A DNA stretch of 64,000 bases from Nannobrachium achirus (GCA_963921795.1 OY997653.1:3122499-3186498); one strand, 5' to 3'; shown: positions 11,384 to 24,459, counted from the first letter of the stretch. A program made the numbers and translations. The notes: a model not told the origin generated them from the sequence alone.

Positions 11384-11648
11384 TATAGTCACTGTCCGGC
11401 AGAAAGCTTGTATCTCCAAGTTTCACATTGGTATGTTTTCTTTGTCAATTAAAGCCCTACTTGATCATACACAAGTGACGCACAAAAGTAATGAAACTAG
11501 CAGATCTAGAAGCACAAAACACCCTGCGATGCGAGGTGTTGTGTGCTTGTAGATCGTCTATTTTCAATATTCAAAATATTTTTTTTAAATAAACCACAAA
11601 AAAGGACGTTTGTGGACATACAAGGTTTCCACCCGACAACTCCAATAT
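11384..11648. mobile_element. Family A MITE
   Basis: Inverted ends with TAGTCACTGTCCGGCAGAAA and TTTCCACCCGACAACTCC. Cassette at 11493-11566 with AAGCACAAAACACC and GTGTTGTGTGCTTG. Compare the copies at 22567, 57150 and 61245. Possible TA target, not certain. Confidence 0.75.
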
Positions 11649-11809
11649 TTCTGAAGCCGAGCCGTGGTCAATTCACTCCAAGTTGTGAAACAAAGTGCAG
11701 TTCACATAAGTACAGTGGATGAACTTGATCAGATTGAAAGCAAAACGAGGATCAGATAAACAACTTCCTGAATTCTTTACATAGAAAATGAATTGAAAAC
11801 ACTGTAGAG

Positions 11810-11993
11810 CAGTGGTTCTCAAAGTGGGGAGACTGTGGGTTCCTTTAGAGGGGTCTAAATTGACCCATACAGGTCTGTAACTCTGACAGTGTACGAATGG
11901 AACCAAATGAACCCTGAAGGGTCCATTTGGTTCCATTTGTACACTGTCAGAGTTAAGGGGACACCTTGACATGTGAAAGTTCGAGAAACACTG
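11810..11993. mobile_element. Short hAT MITE with a central palindrome
   Basis: Ends CAGTGGTTCTCAAAG and CGAGAAACACTG. Flanks CTGTAGAG (11802-11809) and GCGTAGAG (11994-12001) match at 6 of 8. The centre (11879-11956) is an inverted repeat AACTCTGACAGTGTAC...GTACACTGTCAGAGTT. The same palindrome occurs inside the L elements near 49565 and 62160. Confidence 0.75.
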
Positions 11994-12183
11994 GCGTAGA
12001 GAACACAGCATTTCTGGACAAATCCAGTCTTCTTTTTGCACTGTGAATGGAGTGTATACTGTCTCAGTGGATGACCCAATGCAGTGTACAGTATATGACT
12101 CAGTGGGGTGGCATTAGCTGTCTGCCTGGCACTGCCACGCTGACGCCACAGCTGCCTGGCCAGCCTCGCTGACCCACTGCCAC

Positions 12184-12540
12184 TGGTGTAAAGTAACATT
12201 TACTTAAGTAGAATGTTGAGGTATTTGTATGTTGTACTTTACTTGAGTATTTCCAATTTTCAGCACTTTTACTTCTACTCCACTACTTATTGGATCCAAC
12301 CATTGTAAAACTTTAGTAACTAGTTACTTTGCAGATATAAATTGTAATATTATAAAATATACATTAACCACTTTAGCCCTATATTTAGCCCCCACTTTAG
12401 CCCTATACATATGCTATTTGAAAATAGCCGATCTACAAGCTCACAACGCGTCGCGACGCGTTGTGTGCTTGTAGATCTGCTATTTTCAAACAGTTTACTT
12501 TTACTTTTGCTACTTTAAGTACAAGTACAAGTAAAGAACA
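12184..12540. mobile_element. Family J repeat (GTGTAAAGTAAC type) with cassette
   Basis: Starts GGTGTAAAGTAACATTTACT and ends in AAGTACAAGTACAAGTAAAG, a wording common in fish hAT MITEs. Cassette at 12418-12490 with GCGTCGCGACGCG centre. The right terminus is lost at the CA tract. Confidence 0.7.
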
Positions 12541-12628
12541 CACACGCGCACACGCACGCACACACGCACGCGCACGCGCACACACACTCACACGCGCACA
12601 CGCACACACACGCACACACACGCGCACG

Positions 12629-12711
<83 letters not shown>

Positions 12712-12807
12712 ACAGACATTCTGAAACAATGTGAACATCACATATTTTGTCTAGAACTACAATAAAAAATAAAAATAAAACGTTTCTACCACAGTCATAA
12801 CCCCCCC

Positions 12808-12844
<37 letters not shown>

Positions 12845-13024
12845 TTCAGCACCCTGGCATTTCACACAGTATTGCGCATACCTTTGGGAGATTGCTTTTG
12901 TCCAAAACAACATCTGTCCTCTTGGTCTCGCCTGATTACAACACACTGGGATCTCTCACACACACACATGCACACCCGCGATTGTGTGCACACACACACG
13001 CACAAACACACACACACACACACG
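12538..13024. repeat. Three (CA)n tracts
   Basis: CA/CG-interrupted repeats at 12538-12711, 12811-12842 and 12957-13024, separated by non-repetitive sequence. Confidence 0.9.
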
Positions 13025-13329
13025 TAATATAATCAGCTACCACATGGGGCCTTGCTCTGCGTGGATAATCTAGGAATCCGGGGCTTAGCAGAAATATGCC
13101 TTGGTTTTGCATTATGGGTTCTCATTACACAATGCGCAAATTATGGATGATATTTCATAATGCGGTGGTGGATGATGACCACTGCTAGAGGCACGCTGGT
13201 CTGGACGTGCTTAGTGTGGGAGGGATTCTGAGGCAAAGGCTGCACAGGACAGGTGTAGAAACCCTGCACATGCACGGAACCCACATGCACTTTTCGGAGA
13301 GCAGAATCGAGCATCAAATATCACACAAC
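13025..13329. other. No recognisable feature
   Basis: Non-repetitive sequence. Nothing supportable seen. Confidence 0.4.
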
Positions 13330-13851
13330 CAGTGGCGTCAGTTCAGAAAAAGCTAAGGTATGGCAACATGACTGGTGTCTTGCGCGCGCGCGCCTTCGCA
13401 CCCGCGCAAGACACCAGTCATGTTGCCATACCTTAGCAACAGGCATGATACATTTATTTTAAGAAGTACATTCTATTTTTCCCCCTGTTTCTACAGTTTC
13501 TTGGGCTGGATATGGCAGCCTGGAACGGTTGTTCAAGTGCAGCTAAACTTGGCATGTTAGTAAATGTGCCACAATTATCAATAATATATTGCACCTGTGC
13601 AGCTGACCTGCGGAACCTGGGAATATACCATTTTGTCAAGATGGGGAGAATATAAGTGTGGAGAATATAATTATACAATTTTGTTCAATTCTGCATTTGT
13701 AGTTATTTTACTGTAATTTAACAACATAATAATCAGCACAGATAGACAAAGAGACATTCGAGGATTTATATTTAAAAGTAACTTTTATTTTCCCCCCTGG
13801 ACCCCGGGTATGGCAGCTGCATACCCCTGCCATACCCAATTGACGCCCCTG
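13330..13851. mobile_element. GACGCC-type hAT MITE with a 35-bp hairpin, complete
   Basis: Termini CAGTGGCGTCAGTT and AATTGACGCCCCTG. Flanks CACACAAC at 13322-13329 and 13852-13859 are identical 8-mers. A perfect stem of 35 bp (13352-13386 with 13403-13437; GCTAAGGTATGGCAACATGA...) with a CG-rich loop lies near the left end. No transposase. Confidence 0.9.
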
Positions 13852-13859
13852 CACACAAC

Positions 13860-14121
13860 ATAACCGGTACAACTGCTCACCACAAGATGCTAAAGTATGT
13901 CTGCCATAATGAAGGATGTGCAACACAGATAAACCCAGTGAAAGATGTTTTGTGTTCAGCTAACAACGCCATCAGCCTTTCTACATGTTACTACAGGCCT
14001 CAAGCTGTAGACCCCTCCAGACTGGAGGGTCTACCTCCTTTGGGTCTACCTCCTTTTTAATCTGCCTGATCTTCACACTGGAAAAGGAGTAGAGTTAATT
14101 TAACTCTGATAGTGTACAGAT
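13860..14121. other. No recognisable feature
   Basis: Includes a short GGGTCTACCTCCTTT direct repeat near 14025-14055. Otherwise nothing seen. Confidence 0.4.
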
Positions 14122-14880
14122 GCAGTGGTGTAAAGTAACTAGTAAGTACATTTACTCAAGTATACAATTTTAGGGGCACGGTGGTGCAGTGGTTAGCACT
14201 TCGCCTCACAGTTGGAAGGTCCTGGGTTCGATTCCCGCCGGGGGAAGCTGTGGGCGCTGGGGGCGTGTACCTCCACCCGCGTCATCAGCGCCCACACCCT
14301 AGGTGCGGTTGGCGATGGGGCCTCTCTGTGGTGAGTTTGCATGTTCTCCCCGTGTCTCCTTGGGCATAGGCCCTCGCACAAAAACATGCAGTAGTCCTGG
14401 TTTCTATACTACCCCTAGCCAGCCAGGTGCTCCCCAATGTCCCCTGGCGCGGCAGGGGGAGAGCGGAAACCAGGACTACAGGTTAGGTAGTCACCGGGTG
14501 AGAAAAATGGGTTGCAAAAATGGTGGGATAAAAAACATAAAAAAAAAAAAAAGTAGTACAATTTTGAGTTATTTGTACTTTACTGGAGTAGGCTAATTCC
14601 AATTTCCAATATTTTTACTTCTACTCCACTACATCTCAGATCCAAATATTGTACTTCATTTATTTGATAACGAGTAACTTTGTAGATTATTATTATTACA
14701 AAACATGCATGAACAACCTCAGCCCTATACCGGTATATATTTAGGCCATTTGAAGATAGCCAATCTACAAGCTCACAATGCATCGCGACTTTTACTTTTG
14801 GTACTTTAAGTACATATTTGATGATACTTTTGTACTTTTACTCAAGTACATTTTGAATTCCGGACTTTTACTTGTGCCCT
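14122..14880. mobile_element. Family J repeat interrupted by a SINE
   Basis: Starts AGTGGTGTAAAGTAACTAGT and, after the SINE, continues TTATTTGTACTTTACTGG...ACTTTTACTTGTGCCCTG. A left cassette arm is at 14750-14785. The opposite arm has been deleted. Confidence 0.7.
14172..14556 (+). mobile_element. tRNA-derived SINE
   Basis: The head GGGGCACGGTGGTGCAGTGG contains an exact RNA polymerase III A box (TGGTGCAGTGG). The B box GGTTCGATTCC follows about 40 nt later. The tail is an A run (~14531-14552). TACAATTTT flanks it at 14163-14171 and 14557-14565 as a target duplication. It is inserted in a J-family repeat. The body after the tRNA head is CG-rich and non-coding. Confidence 0.88.
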
Positions 14881-15112
14881 GAAACATGATGGTTGCATTG
14901 TGTTCTTTTTTATGCGATCGTTTTTTTTCCCCCCATGCATTTCCTGGCGTTCCCCATGCGCACAAACCCCATCTATTGAACACTGAAATGTGGGCGTGTC
15001 CTTGCCAAAATGGGTCTGGAAATGCATGGGAAAACAGAAAAATATATGATGAAAAGGCTTCTTATTAAAAAACACAATGCCGGCCAGTAATTATACAACG
15101 CCGGCTAAGATT
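14881..15112. other. No recognisable feature
   Basis: Contains two GCCGGC words near 15080-15105. Otherwise nothing seen. Confidence 0.35.
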
Positions 15113-15980
15113 TATAGTCTAGTAGCCAGAAAGTGAACCCAGACATTTTGAGTACCCTAAAGTTTTATGTTAGAAATGTTGAGTATGGTTCCCCAGCAGT
15201 TAGAAACTGCTGGATGCTAACTTGCATATGTTGGGCAATTTTCATAATTAGCATAATTAGATTAAATTGGCATAATCACCTATAATAATGAAAAATATGT
15301 CAAAAACTGATTGGCCGATTTGAACAATATTGGAGTGGTTTTGGGGGTTATTGAGGATGCTGAATCCATTTCTGACATTTTCTAAATTCAAAATGGCCGT
15401 TTTAAACCGTAAATGGCCATATACCAACTTAAATTGGGATGATTTTGATACTTTTTTGTTGATTTTCCAAATGATGAAGTGACTATTTTTGATAGGCTAT
15501 TGTGGCAGTCATTGTTCTAATAATTTGTGTGTATTGTCTATATTTTGCTTTTGAAATGCAGATAATCTATAAGCATATAAATAACCACATTTATAATTTA
15601 ATTCATAATCAAAATCAACAAAAAAGTATCAAAATCATCCCAATTTAAGTTGGTATATGGCCATTTCCGGTTTAAAACGGCCGTTTTGAATTTAGAAAAT
15701 GTCAGAAATGGATTCAGCATCCTCAATAACCCCCAAAACCACTCCAATATTGTTCAAATCGTCCAATCAGTTTTTGACATATTTTCCATTATTATAGTTG
15801 ATTATGCTAATTTTATCTAATTATGCTAATTATGAAAATTGCCCAACATATGCAAGTTAGCATCCGGCAGTTTCTAACTGCTGGGGACCCATACTCAACA
15901 TTTCTAACATAAAACTTTAGGGTACTCAAAATGTCCGGGTTCACAATGGGGCTCTATGGGCTGGCTACTGGACTATTATA
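15113..15980. mobile_element. Long-terminal-inverted-repeat element, ~870 bp
   Basis: Arms of roughly 365 bp (left from TATAGTCTAGTAGCCAG, right ending CTGGCTACTGGACTATTATA) are about 95 percent complementary, with a ~130-bp AT-rich spacer around 15480-15610. No coding frame. Structure resembles long-TIR MITEs of the Mutator or foldback kind. Target duplication not resolved. Confidence 0.8.
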
Positions 15981-16159
15981 ACTGGTTGTGACTTTATAAA
16001 GCACTTTGTTTGTGAAATCTGAATGTTGGTGTAGTTTGTAAAGGCTTTTGAATTCGCCTCCACCAACGCAGGTAAATCCTGACACATGAAGTGGGTCTTA
16101 TGTCATGTTATCAGTGACCGTCATGTTTCAGGGATAGCAGTATTGATACTTTTACTTAA

Positions 16160-16617
16160 AGCTATACTCTGTAACTTTTCCAATAGAACTGATCTTAAAA
16201 TTGTCCTAACTATTAAATCGCTAAAGTTTTATAACACCCACTCCGTTAATTTCAGCCCCTAAAGCCTTCTCTTTATATGTTTTATGAGCCGTGAGGGGGG
16301 TTGCATTTCGCGGCAAAATTACGTCATCTGCATCTTTCCGTATACGTTGTATATACGTTGGCCAATCACAGCGCAGATCATACAATACCGGCCAATCACA
16401 GTGCGTCTTGCCGTCTCTTCAGGAAGTAGCTTGCCAAAGCAACAGTGTTTACTCTGGTGTTGGAGTCTTGCCTGTTACTCCCCAATGCCTGGTCGCAGAG
16501 GAAGGTGAGACCCCTCTAAAGATACGTATCGGTCCCGGTGTTCCGGCCCTGCCCAGGTGGTCCGCGGCGACCCCGGGCGAAAAACGGCCGAAAAAAGCAA
16601 TACCGCTACTGACCAGT
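16160..16617. mobile_element. Family F TTAA-target MITE, right TIR missing
   Basis: Begins after TTAA (16156-16159) with AGCTATACTCTGTAAC, as at 50230. Interior holds CCAATCACAG repeats and ACGGCCGAAAAAAGCAATAC. The right end stops after GACCAGT at another TTAA, lacking the ~20 bp terminal repeat present in the other copies. Confidence 0.75.
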
Positions 16618-16639
16618 TTAAGTAAAACATGTGAGTACT

Positions 16640-16975
16640 TTTCCCACCACTGTACGAATGGAGGCGGTTGTAGTTTGTACACTCTCTGAGTTACAAAGGG
16701 ATACACTAACAATGATTTTTACCGTGCACTTCTGCTACTAAAGAATGTCATGTTGCTATCGACCCAAATTCCCACCACAAACCCAAATGCTCCCCAGTGT
16801 TTGCGCGGCGTTCAGGTTACCACGCTGCTTTCCCGAGGTGCAGGTATGCGGGTCTTGAAAGCTTTATATAACAATGCCCCCGATGTGGCTTGTTTTTGTT
16901 GTCATACCATACACTGTGTGCTGTTTGGCTTTGTCATTCCTGGCAGCATGCGTTGTGCTACACACAGCTGGTTAT

Positions 16976-16978
<3 letters not shown>
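16640..16978. other. No recognisable feature
   Basis: Begins with the right end (CCCACCACTG) of a J-like repeat. The rest is non-repetitive. Confidence 0.4.
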
Positions 16979-17046
<68 letters not shown>

Positions 17047-17066
17047 GCACGCACACACACGCACCC
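16979..17066. repeat. (CA)n microsatellite
   Basis: Pure CA with CGCGCACG at the 3' side. Confidence 0.95.
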
Positions 17067-18067
17067 ATGCTGACATTTGCCTCTTTCTTTGTATTAAAAT
17101 ATTAATAAATCCATCGATGTCTTCCTTTCTATTTATTTATTCACCTCTTTCTCTCTATGTATTCTCAGTCTCCCTGTCTCCTCCCTAGCTGTCTCTCCCC
17201 AAAGGCAATTCCTTGCGTCGGTATTTGGTGTTGAAATGTTGGCCCTGGGCCTTCAAAATCATATCACCCTACACATTCTATTTTTTTTTTTTTTTAATTT
17301 ATAATTTTTATCCCACGATTTTGTAACCCATTTTCACCCAGTGCATATGTAATCCTGGGCTCTGCTCTCCCTCTGCCGCGCCTGGGGAGACAACGGACTG
17401 ACCTCATGCTTCCTTCTATGCATGAGGAGTCCAAGTTGCTTCTTTTCACCTGACAGTGGGGATTTCCCCGGTTTGGACGTAGCGCGTGGAAGGAACACGT
17501 TATTCCAACCAGTTCCTTTTTCCCCTCTACACCGAACCTCTTTGCCGAAAATAGCCAATCTACAAGCTCTGTAGATCTGCCATTTATTAACACTTAAGTT
17601 GCAATCAATTAAATCTCTTTGAAGGTCCAAGATGCCATGGTCTCCATAGACTTCCATGTAATTCATAGTGCACGGATTGTGCACGCCCATGCCTAGATCA
17701 TGCACCACGTGTGTGCACGCTGTTCACAGCTTTCAAACAAAAAAATCAGCTTGGAAATCCGTTCAGGCATTCATGATCATGATATAGCAGCCATTCTGTT
17801 TTCTTCAGATGTAAACAAACATGGCTGCCATGTTTGAAAGAATGGGTTGGTATGGGGGTTAAACATGCAATTTCGTGATCGCGATCATGCCTAATACATT
17901 TTTTGAGGTCCAAAAATGTTTTCTTCAGAAACGGCCCAAACTCGGGAAACTCGGGGTTGGCACAGGGGGGGTACCAATACAAACTCAGGAAACTCGGGGT
18001 TGGCAAGAGAAGTGTAATATAAAAAATCACACCCGTGTGAACTGAGCGGTGGTTCTCCCCCCCCCCC

Positions 18068-18070
<3 letters not shown>
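17067..18070. other. Mostly unassigned; one B fragment
   Basis: A family B fragment with a collapsed cassette is at 17512-17600. A 45-bp spaced direct repeat (AACTCGGGGTTGGCA) lies at about 17938-18005. An inverted GGCATGATCGCGATCA-like pair lies at 17764 and 17874. No gene seen. Confidence 0.4.

Positions 18071-18127
<57 letters not shown>
18071..18127. repeat. poly(C)/(GT)n tract
   Basis: A C run (18057-18069) precedes ~57 bp of GT. Confidence 0.9.
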
Positions 18128-18797
<670 letters not shown>

Positions 18798-19695
18798 AAT
18801 AGATAAGGATACAGAGGAGTTCAAATAAGGCGCCTGGGGGACAGTGTGTTGGCCTTTGACCCCTCCCACAAAACTGAATTAATAACAAGAAAACCTTGAT
18901 CCCAATTATCTACAGAGAAGACACAACCTGAAAACTAAGACATTAGGATTCATGCAGGGACGTCTTTTAAACACAGATCTAATTAAGCGTTGGTGATTGG
19001 AATCATGTGTGGATAATGATATAAGGAAGGGATTGCTACAGCGAGTGCAAGGATTTATGAGATTCAGGATGGTGAAAATAAATGCATGATAAAAAAAAGA
19101 TGAGGCCACACACATTTTTTTATTGGGATATTTGTGCGGGAAAGCATTATGTAGTTGATATTACCAGGATATTGAAATTGCAGTTAATTTCAAAAGCACG
19201 TTATGCCTTATGGAAAACGAAACGTGTGGATCATCGTGTTGCTTCTTGTTGCTTTCTATGTATGAGACATTGCCATACAAATACATACTGTAGATACAGA
19301 CAAGATATAACAGATCAATGTCTGTGGAAGTAATATCTTAGATTTGCCTTTTAATGTTTTAAAATGCATTTTGCAATTTGCAATTTAAAAATAATGGGTT
19401 GTGACCCATAAAGATTGTTCCGCGTCCCCACAAATGGGTCCTGAATCAATGTTTGGGAAACCGTAACAGACATTCCTGGTGAAGGGGTGTCCGATGTACA
19501 TCTGTCCTCCAGGCTGTTAATCACCCCCGCCAGCAGGGGGCCGTGAACCCCTCCAGGGGGCTATTTTTAAGGCCTGGGTCAGTGAGAGTGATGACCTCTG
19601 AAGGTCACTTTCACTGACTCTCTCTATCAGCAGAGGTCCAGCAGCTCCTCTCTAGTCTATCTCTGAGGGGGATTGGATTCCCTTCCTTCTCTACC
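18798..19695. other. No gene; one CTCF-like motif
   Basis: Non-repetitive sequence. GGGTTGTGACCCAT near 19390 resembles 5995. A CTCF-like core lies at 19530-19543. Confidence 0.4.
19530..19543 (+). promoter_or_regulatory. CTCF-like motif
   Basis: CCAGCAGGGGGCCG matches CCASYAGRKGGCRS at 13 of 14 positions. A second CCAGGGGGC follows 14 bp downstream. Motif match only. Confidence 0.35.
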
Positions 19696-20235
19696 CAGGG
19701 GCGTCACAAGGGGGGGGGGGGGGGGGGGGGGGGGGGAGTGGGACTGAGTTACTAGGGCCCAAGGTGGAGGGGCCTTCATTATTTTATACTTAAGCTATTG
19801 AAAAATAGCAGATATACAAGCTCACAGTGCAGCATTGAGTGCCGCGCTGCGAGCTTGTAGATCGGCTATTTTTGAAAAGTCGTGAAAATGTGTGCAAATC
19901 TTTGAATATAAGTATTTTTGAGCGAACATTTGTAACTCAAATGTTGCTTCTGGGTGGTCCCTGGAACTAAATATTTTGAAATAGGGATTTGAAATATTCA
20001 AAGACTTGCACAAATGTTCAAGATTCTTAAAAAAATAGCAGATTTACAAACTCGCAGCGCGGCACTCGGTGCCGCGCTGTGAGCTTGTATATCTACTATT
20101 TTTCAATAGTTAAACGTGTAATAATGCATTCCCAGTCTAAATGGGTTAAACCCCCTCCCCCTATGAAGAACATTCATGGGGGGCCCTGCAGTGAATCCTT
20201 GTACCCAGGGCCCAGAGTTTGGTGCGACGCCCCTG
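19696..20235. mobile_element. Family C hAT MITE, complete, two cassettes
   Basis: Termini CAGGGGCGTCACAAG and TTTGGTGCGACGCCCCTG. Flanks TCTCTACC and CCTCTATA share CTCTA, a decayed 8-bp duplication. Cassettes at 19797-19878 and 20029-20108 flank a D-like core. A G run of ~27 is at 19711-19737. Confidence 0.8.
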
Positions 20236-20542
20236 CCTCTATACTACCCATTCTGCATTCTTTCCTCATCTCAGATTCTCCTCCTCCTTTTCCATAAGAT
20301 CCTCTCTTCCTCTTCATGAATGACGGGCCACCTCTCTGTCTAGCTCTGCTCTGACCTTCTCACATTGTTCCGTGGGCCGTGTTTAGATTTGCAGTCAGTT
20401 TTCAGATATGGCTCGTTGAAGTAGCATAATAGGACTCAGTTATGAAATGCAATAACATTCCATTTCCAAGGCACTGGTCTTCATATGCACCCTAAACAAA
20501 AGAAAAGTAAGTTCACCTCTCCACTCTCCCAACTGTATAGAC
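20236..20542. other. No recognisable feature
   Basis: Non-repetitive sequence. Nothing supportable seen. Confidence 0.4.
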
Positions 20543-21006
20543 CATGGGTCTTCAACAGGGGGTCCGGGACCCCTAGAGGGTCCTCAGAGTTACTACAAGG
20601 GGTCCTCCAAATCTTTGAGTCATAGAAAGTTTTTGTCTCCTTTTTATATTAACCACTTGAACCCTAGTGTCCATATTTTGAGAACTTAAGCCAAAAATAG
20701 AAGATCTACAAGCTCACATGAGCTTGGCTTTGTGAGCTTGTAGATTGGCTATTTTCGTCAAAGAGCTTTGGTGTAGAGGGGAAAAAGAGCAGACTAAGTA
20801 CAGAGTGAAAGGTCAAGTTTATTAAGTATTGGCGGTTCAAGTGGTTAAATATCTGAAAACACAAATTGACATGAATCCTATATAAACTGATGATTGTGCT
20901 GTCAAACAATGAAACTATATGGAATCTATGAAAGGGTTGTGGGGGTCCCTGCTTCATCTCTCTCTCAACTAAGGGGTCCTCGGCCTGAAAACGTTGAAGA
21001 CCCCTG
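20543..21006. mobile_element. Family B hAT MITE, complete
   Basis: Opposite orientation to 23002. Ends CATGGGTCTTCAACAGGG and CGTTGAAGACCCCTG. Flanks TATAGACC/AATAGACC match at 7 of 8. Cassette at 20693-20760 with a shifted centre (CATGAGCTTGGCTTTG). Confidence 0.8.
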
Positions 21007-21234
21007 AATAGACCTTCTGCGGCCTGTGGGAGTGTGTGAGTAGGTTAATGAATGTACTCAGGTGCAGAGCAGACATGTAGCTGATTCTCTGCAGATATAG
21101 GGACTCTCTCTCTAATGTCTTTGTGTCTGCGCTGATCCCTGCAGGGTCTATAGGGGGCTAATGCTCTCCAGAGGCTCCGCTCTTCGCAGGTGGGAGAGAT
21201 TATAAGAGAAAGGCCCCCGTCGTATATGATTCTG

Positions 21235-21850
<616 letters not shown>

Positions 21851-22004
21851 TGTGCGCGTTCATTGCCAATAGAGGGGAGATAAAATGTTCTTAGTTATCA
21901 TAATAATGATATGAGCACTGGTCTTAGTCATACAAAGAGACAAAGCGTGAGAGCGATGCTAGCGGGCATAAATAAGGGCTGAAAGATCTAATGTAAGACA
22001 TCAC

Positions 22005-22390
22005 AGTGTAACAGCGGTTCTCAACCTTTTCAGGCCGCAACCCCCAAATAAACATATTTGAACTGGGGACCCCCCCCCCCCCCCCCACCCTGACGAGCAC
22101 TAAGAGTTGAGGCATTACATTTTGTGTGACGCGGTTCTATTGTGAAAATAGCAGATCTACAGCCGAAACCATGTTATAAAGCTTTCAAAACTAAACTCGA
22201 AGTGTAACAGTGGTTCTCAACCTCTCAGGCCGCAACCCCCACGTAATCATATTTGAACTGGGGACCCCCCCACCACCCTGACGAGCACTAAGAGTTGAGG
22301 CATTACATTTTGTGTGACGCGGTTCTATTGTGAAAATAGCAGATCTACAGCCGAAAACCATGTTATAAAGCTTTAACATCTAAACTCACA
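22005..22390. repeat. 196-bp tandem duplication of a family Q fragment
   Basis: AGTGTAACAG(C/T)GGTTCTCAA begins at 22005 and again at 22201. The two units match nearly throughout, each with CCCTGACGAGCACTAAGAG and a left cassette arm (TGTGAAAATAGCAGATCTAC). A C run at 22071-22087 is present only in unit 1. Confidence 0.85.
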
Positions 22391-22566
22391 CTAACCTACC
22401 TACAGTAGAGCCTACATACCGTAGGTGTGATTTATAATCATGACATCATCTGTTTCGCACACCGGCCGATCTTGAAAGCCATGGAATCAATTTAACGTTC
22501 TCATCCCACCTTGAGAGTTATTCACATTTATAGGGGGTGAGAATGGGTTCCAGGTGTATGTTGTTC

Positions 22567-22834
22567 ATATCGTTGTTGTCGGGTGGAAACCATTGTATGT
22601 CCAAAACCGTTCCTTTTGGATTTATCATTTTGAAAATGATTTAAATAGCGAAAATAGCTAATCTACAAGCTCACAACGCCTCGCAGTGCGAGGCGTTGTG
22701 TGCTTGTAGATCTGCTATTTTCACTAGTTTTGTGCGACAGTCTTGTATGATGAAGCAGGGCTTTGCTTTACGAAAGAACATACACTTTTGAAACTCTGAG
22801 ATACAGTACAAGGTTTCTGCCCGACAGTGGCTAT
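22567..22834. mobile_element. Family A MITE, complete
   Basis: Ends ATATCGTTGTTGTCGGG and CCCGACAGTGGCTATA. Cassette at 22648-22722. Its left arm reads AAGCTCACAAC but the right reads GTTGTGTGCTT, so this copy mixes two arm spellings. Confidence 0.8.
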
Positions 22835-23001
22835 ATAAATGTAGTACTCCACATTTTTAGCCTCACATCCCAGAGCACTTTGAGACACAAGGACCGTTTG
22901 CAGATAGTTCACATAATAAAGAGACCAGTCTACCATGTTTTAGTTCAATGGTAGTCTCACGTGGCCAGACAACTATTCCACAATCTCCGAACGCTATATA
23001 G

Positions 23002-23463
23002 CAGGGGTCTTCAACGTTTTCAGGCCAAGGACCCCTTAGCTGAGAGAGAGATGAAGCAGGGACCCCCAGATTCCATATAGTTTCATCGTTTGACAGCACA
23101 ATCATCAGTGTATTTTGGATTCATGTCAATTTGTGTTTTCAGATATTTAACCACTTGAACCGTCAATACTTAATAAACTTGACCTTTCACTCTGTACTTA
23201 GTGTGCTCTTTTTCACCCTCTATACCAAACCTCTTTGCCGAAAAAAGCCGATCTACAAGTTCAAAACGCCTTGCAGCGTAAGGCGGTGTGAGCTTGTAGA
23301 TCTGCAATGTTTGTCTAAAGTTCTCAGAATATGGACGTTAGGGTTCAAGTCGTTAATATTAAAAAGGAGAAAAAGGGTTTCTATCAAACAAAGATTTGAA
23401 GGACCCCCTGTAGAAACTCTGAGGACCCCCTAGGGGTCCCGGACCCCCTGTTGAAGACCCCTG
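23002..23463. mobile_element. Family B hAT MITE, complete (reference copy)
   Basis: Ends CAGGGGTCTTCAACG and CCTGTTGAAGACCCCTG. Identical 8-bp flanks CTATATAG at 22994-23001 and 23464-23471 prove hAT-type insertion. Cassette at 23239-23312. No transposase frame. Confidence 0.92.
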
Positions 23464-23688
23464 CTATATAGAGTCTGGAACTACAGCTCCTGAACGGCGA
23501 GTAATGGAAACTGGCATTTCCGTTCAAGAAAATATATTTTAAAATGTCATTTCTGCTAAGCAGCAAGCTAAATATGCTTAGATGAATTTTATTTGTATTA
23601 GGATAAATGTGCGCGAGGAAGGCTTCACTTCAGCTTTAACCGGGTACTCGTCGTTCTTCTAACGTTATTCCAGACTGTATGAAAGGAG

Positions 23689-24188
23689 CAGTGTTGTTTT
23701 TGACAGCAAATCTTGATTTAGTTTTAGTCATAGTCTTTTGAATAAAATGTCATATAGTTTTAGTCATAATTTAGTCACCTGAAAAGTTTTAGTTTTTGTC
23801 TAGTTTTAGTCGACTAAATATCATAATATTTTAGGCGACTAAATCTACAGTTGATTTAGTCAACAGAAATGTATTTTGGCAGGCCTTCATGGCATCGTAA
23901 TGGCAGATTTTTTTTTTTGCTGCGACGTGTTGTGAGCTTGTAGATCGGCTATTTTCAGCACGCAACACCGGAGAGCAACCAAACCTAAAATGACTCTCTT
24001 CTCCACTAGTCCCTCCCTAACGTTTTAGTCTAGTTTTTATTTTGTTGACGAAATTGTCAATATATTTAGTCTTAGTTTTAGTCATCACGGCTTAGTTTTT
24101 ATTTAGTTCTTATTTCGTTTTCGTCAGTGAAAAAAACACAGTCGACAAACATGTTTCGTCATAGTTTTAGTCGACGAAATCAACACTG
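23689..24188. mobile_element. hAT MITE (CAGTGTTG type) with half cassette
   Basis: Ends CAGTGTTGTTTTTGACAG and GACGAAATCAACACTG. Flanks GAAAGGAG and GACGGGAG match at 6 of 8. TTTTAGTC words dominate. A right half-cassette (GTGTTGTGAGCTTGTAGATC) lies at 23919-23957. Confidence 0.8.
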
Positions 24189-24196
24189 GACGGGAG

Positions 24197-24401
24197 CATT
24201 TCCAAATCGCGGAGTCAACAGTCTGGCCACGCCAGACTAGTTCAATGGTAAACTGGCCAACTGGCGAAACGATAAAACGACCCTCGTGACAAAAGAGTGT
24301 TTCCTCTTGACTAGCATTAGCAACATGACACTTGGATTAGCGTTGAGTGTGTGAGTGTGAGAGGGTTGGGGGGTTGGCAGGGATCTTCTAAAACTCTCAC
24401 A
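24197..24401. other. No recognisable feature
   Basis: Non-repetitive. Nothing supportable seen. Confidence 0.35.
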
Positions 24402-24414
24402 CACACGCACACAG

Positions 24415-24459
<45 letters not shown>

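Noticed and set aside
14172-14250. Functional tRNA gene suggested by A and B boxes
   Set aside because: It has an A-tail and target duplication and does not fold into a full cloverleaf with an obvious anticodon. It is a SINE head.
16291-16689. 132-residue frame overlapping a TTAA element
   Set aside because: Frame lies within a non-autonomous MITE whose other copies break it.
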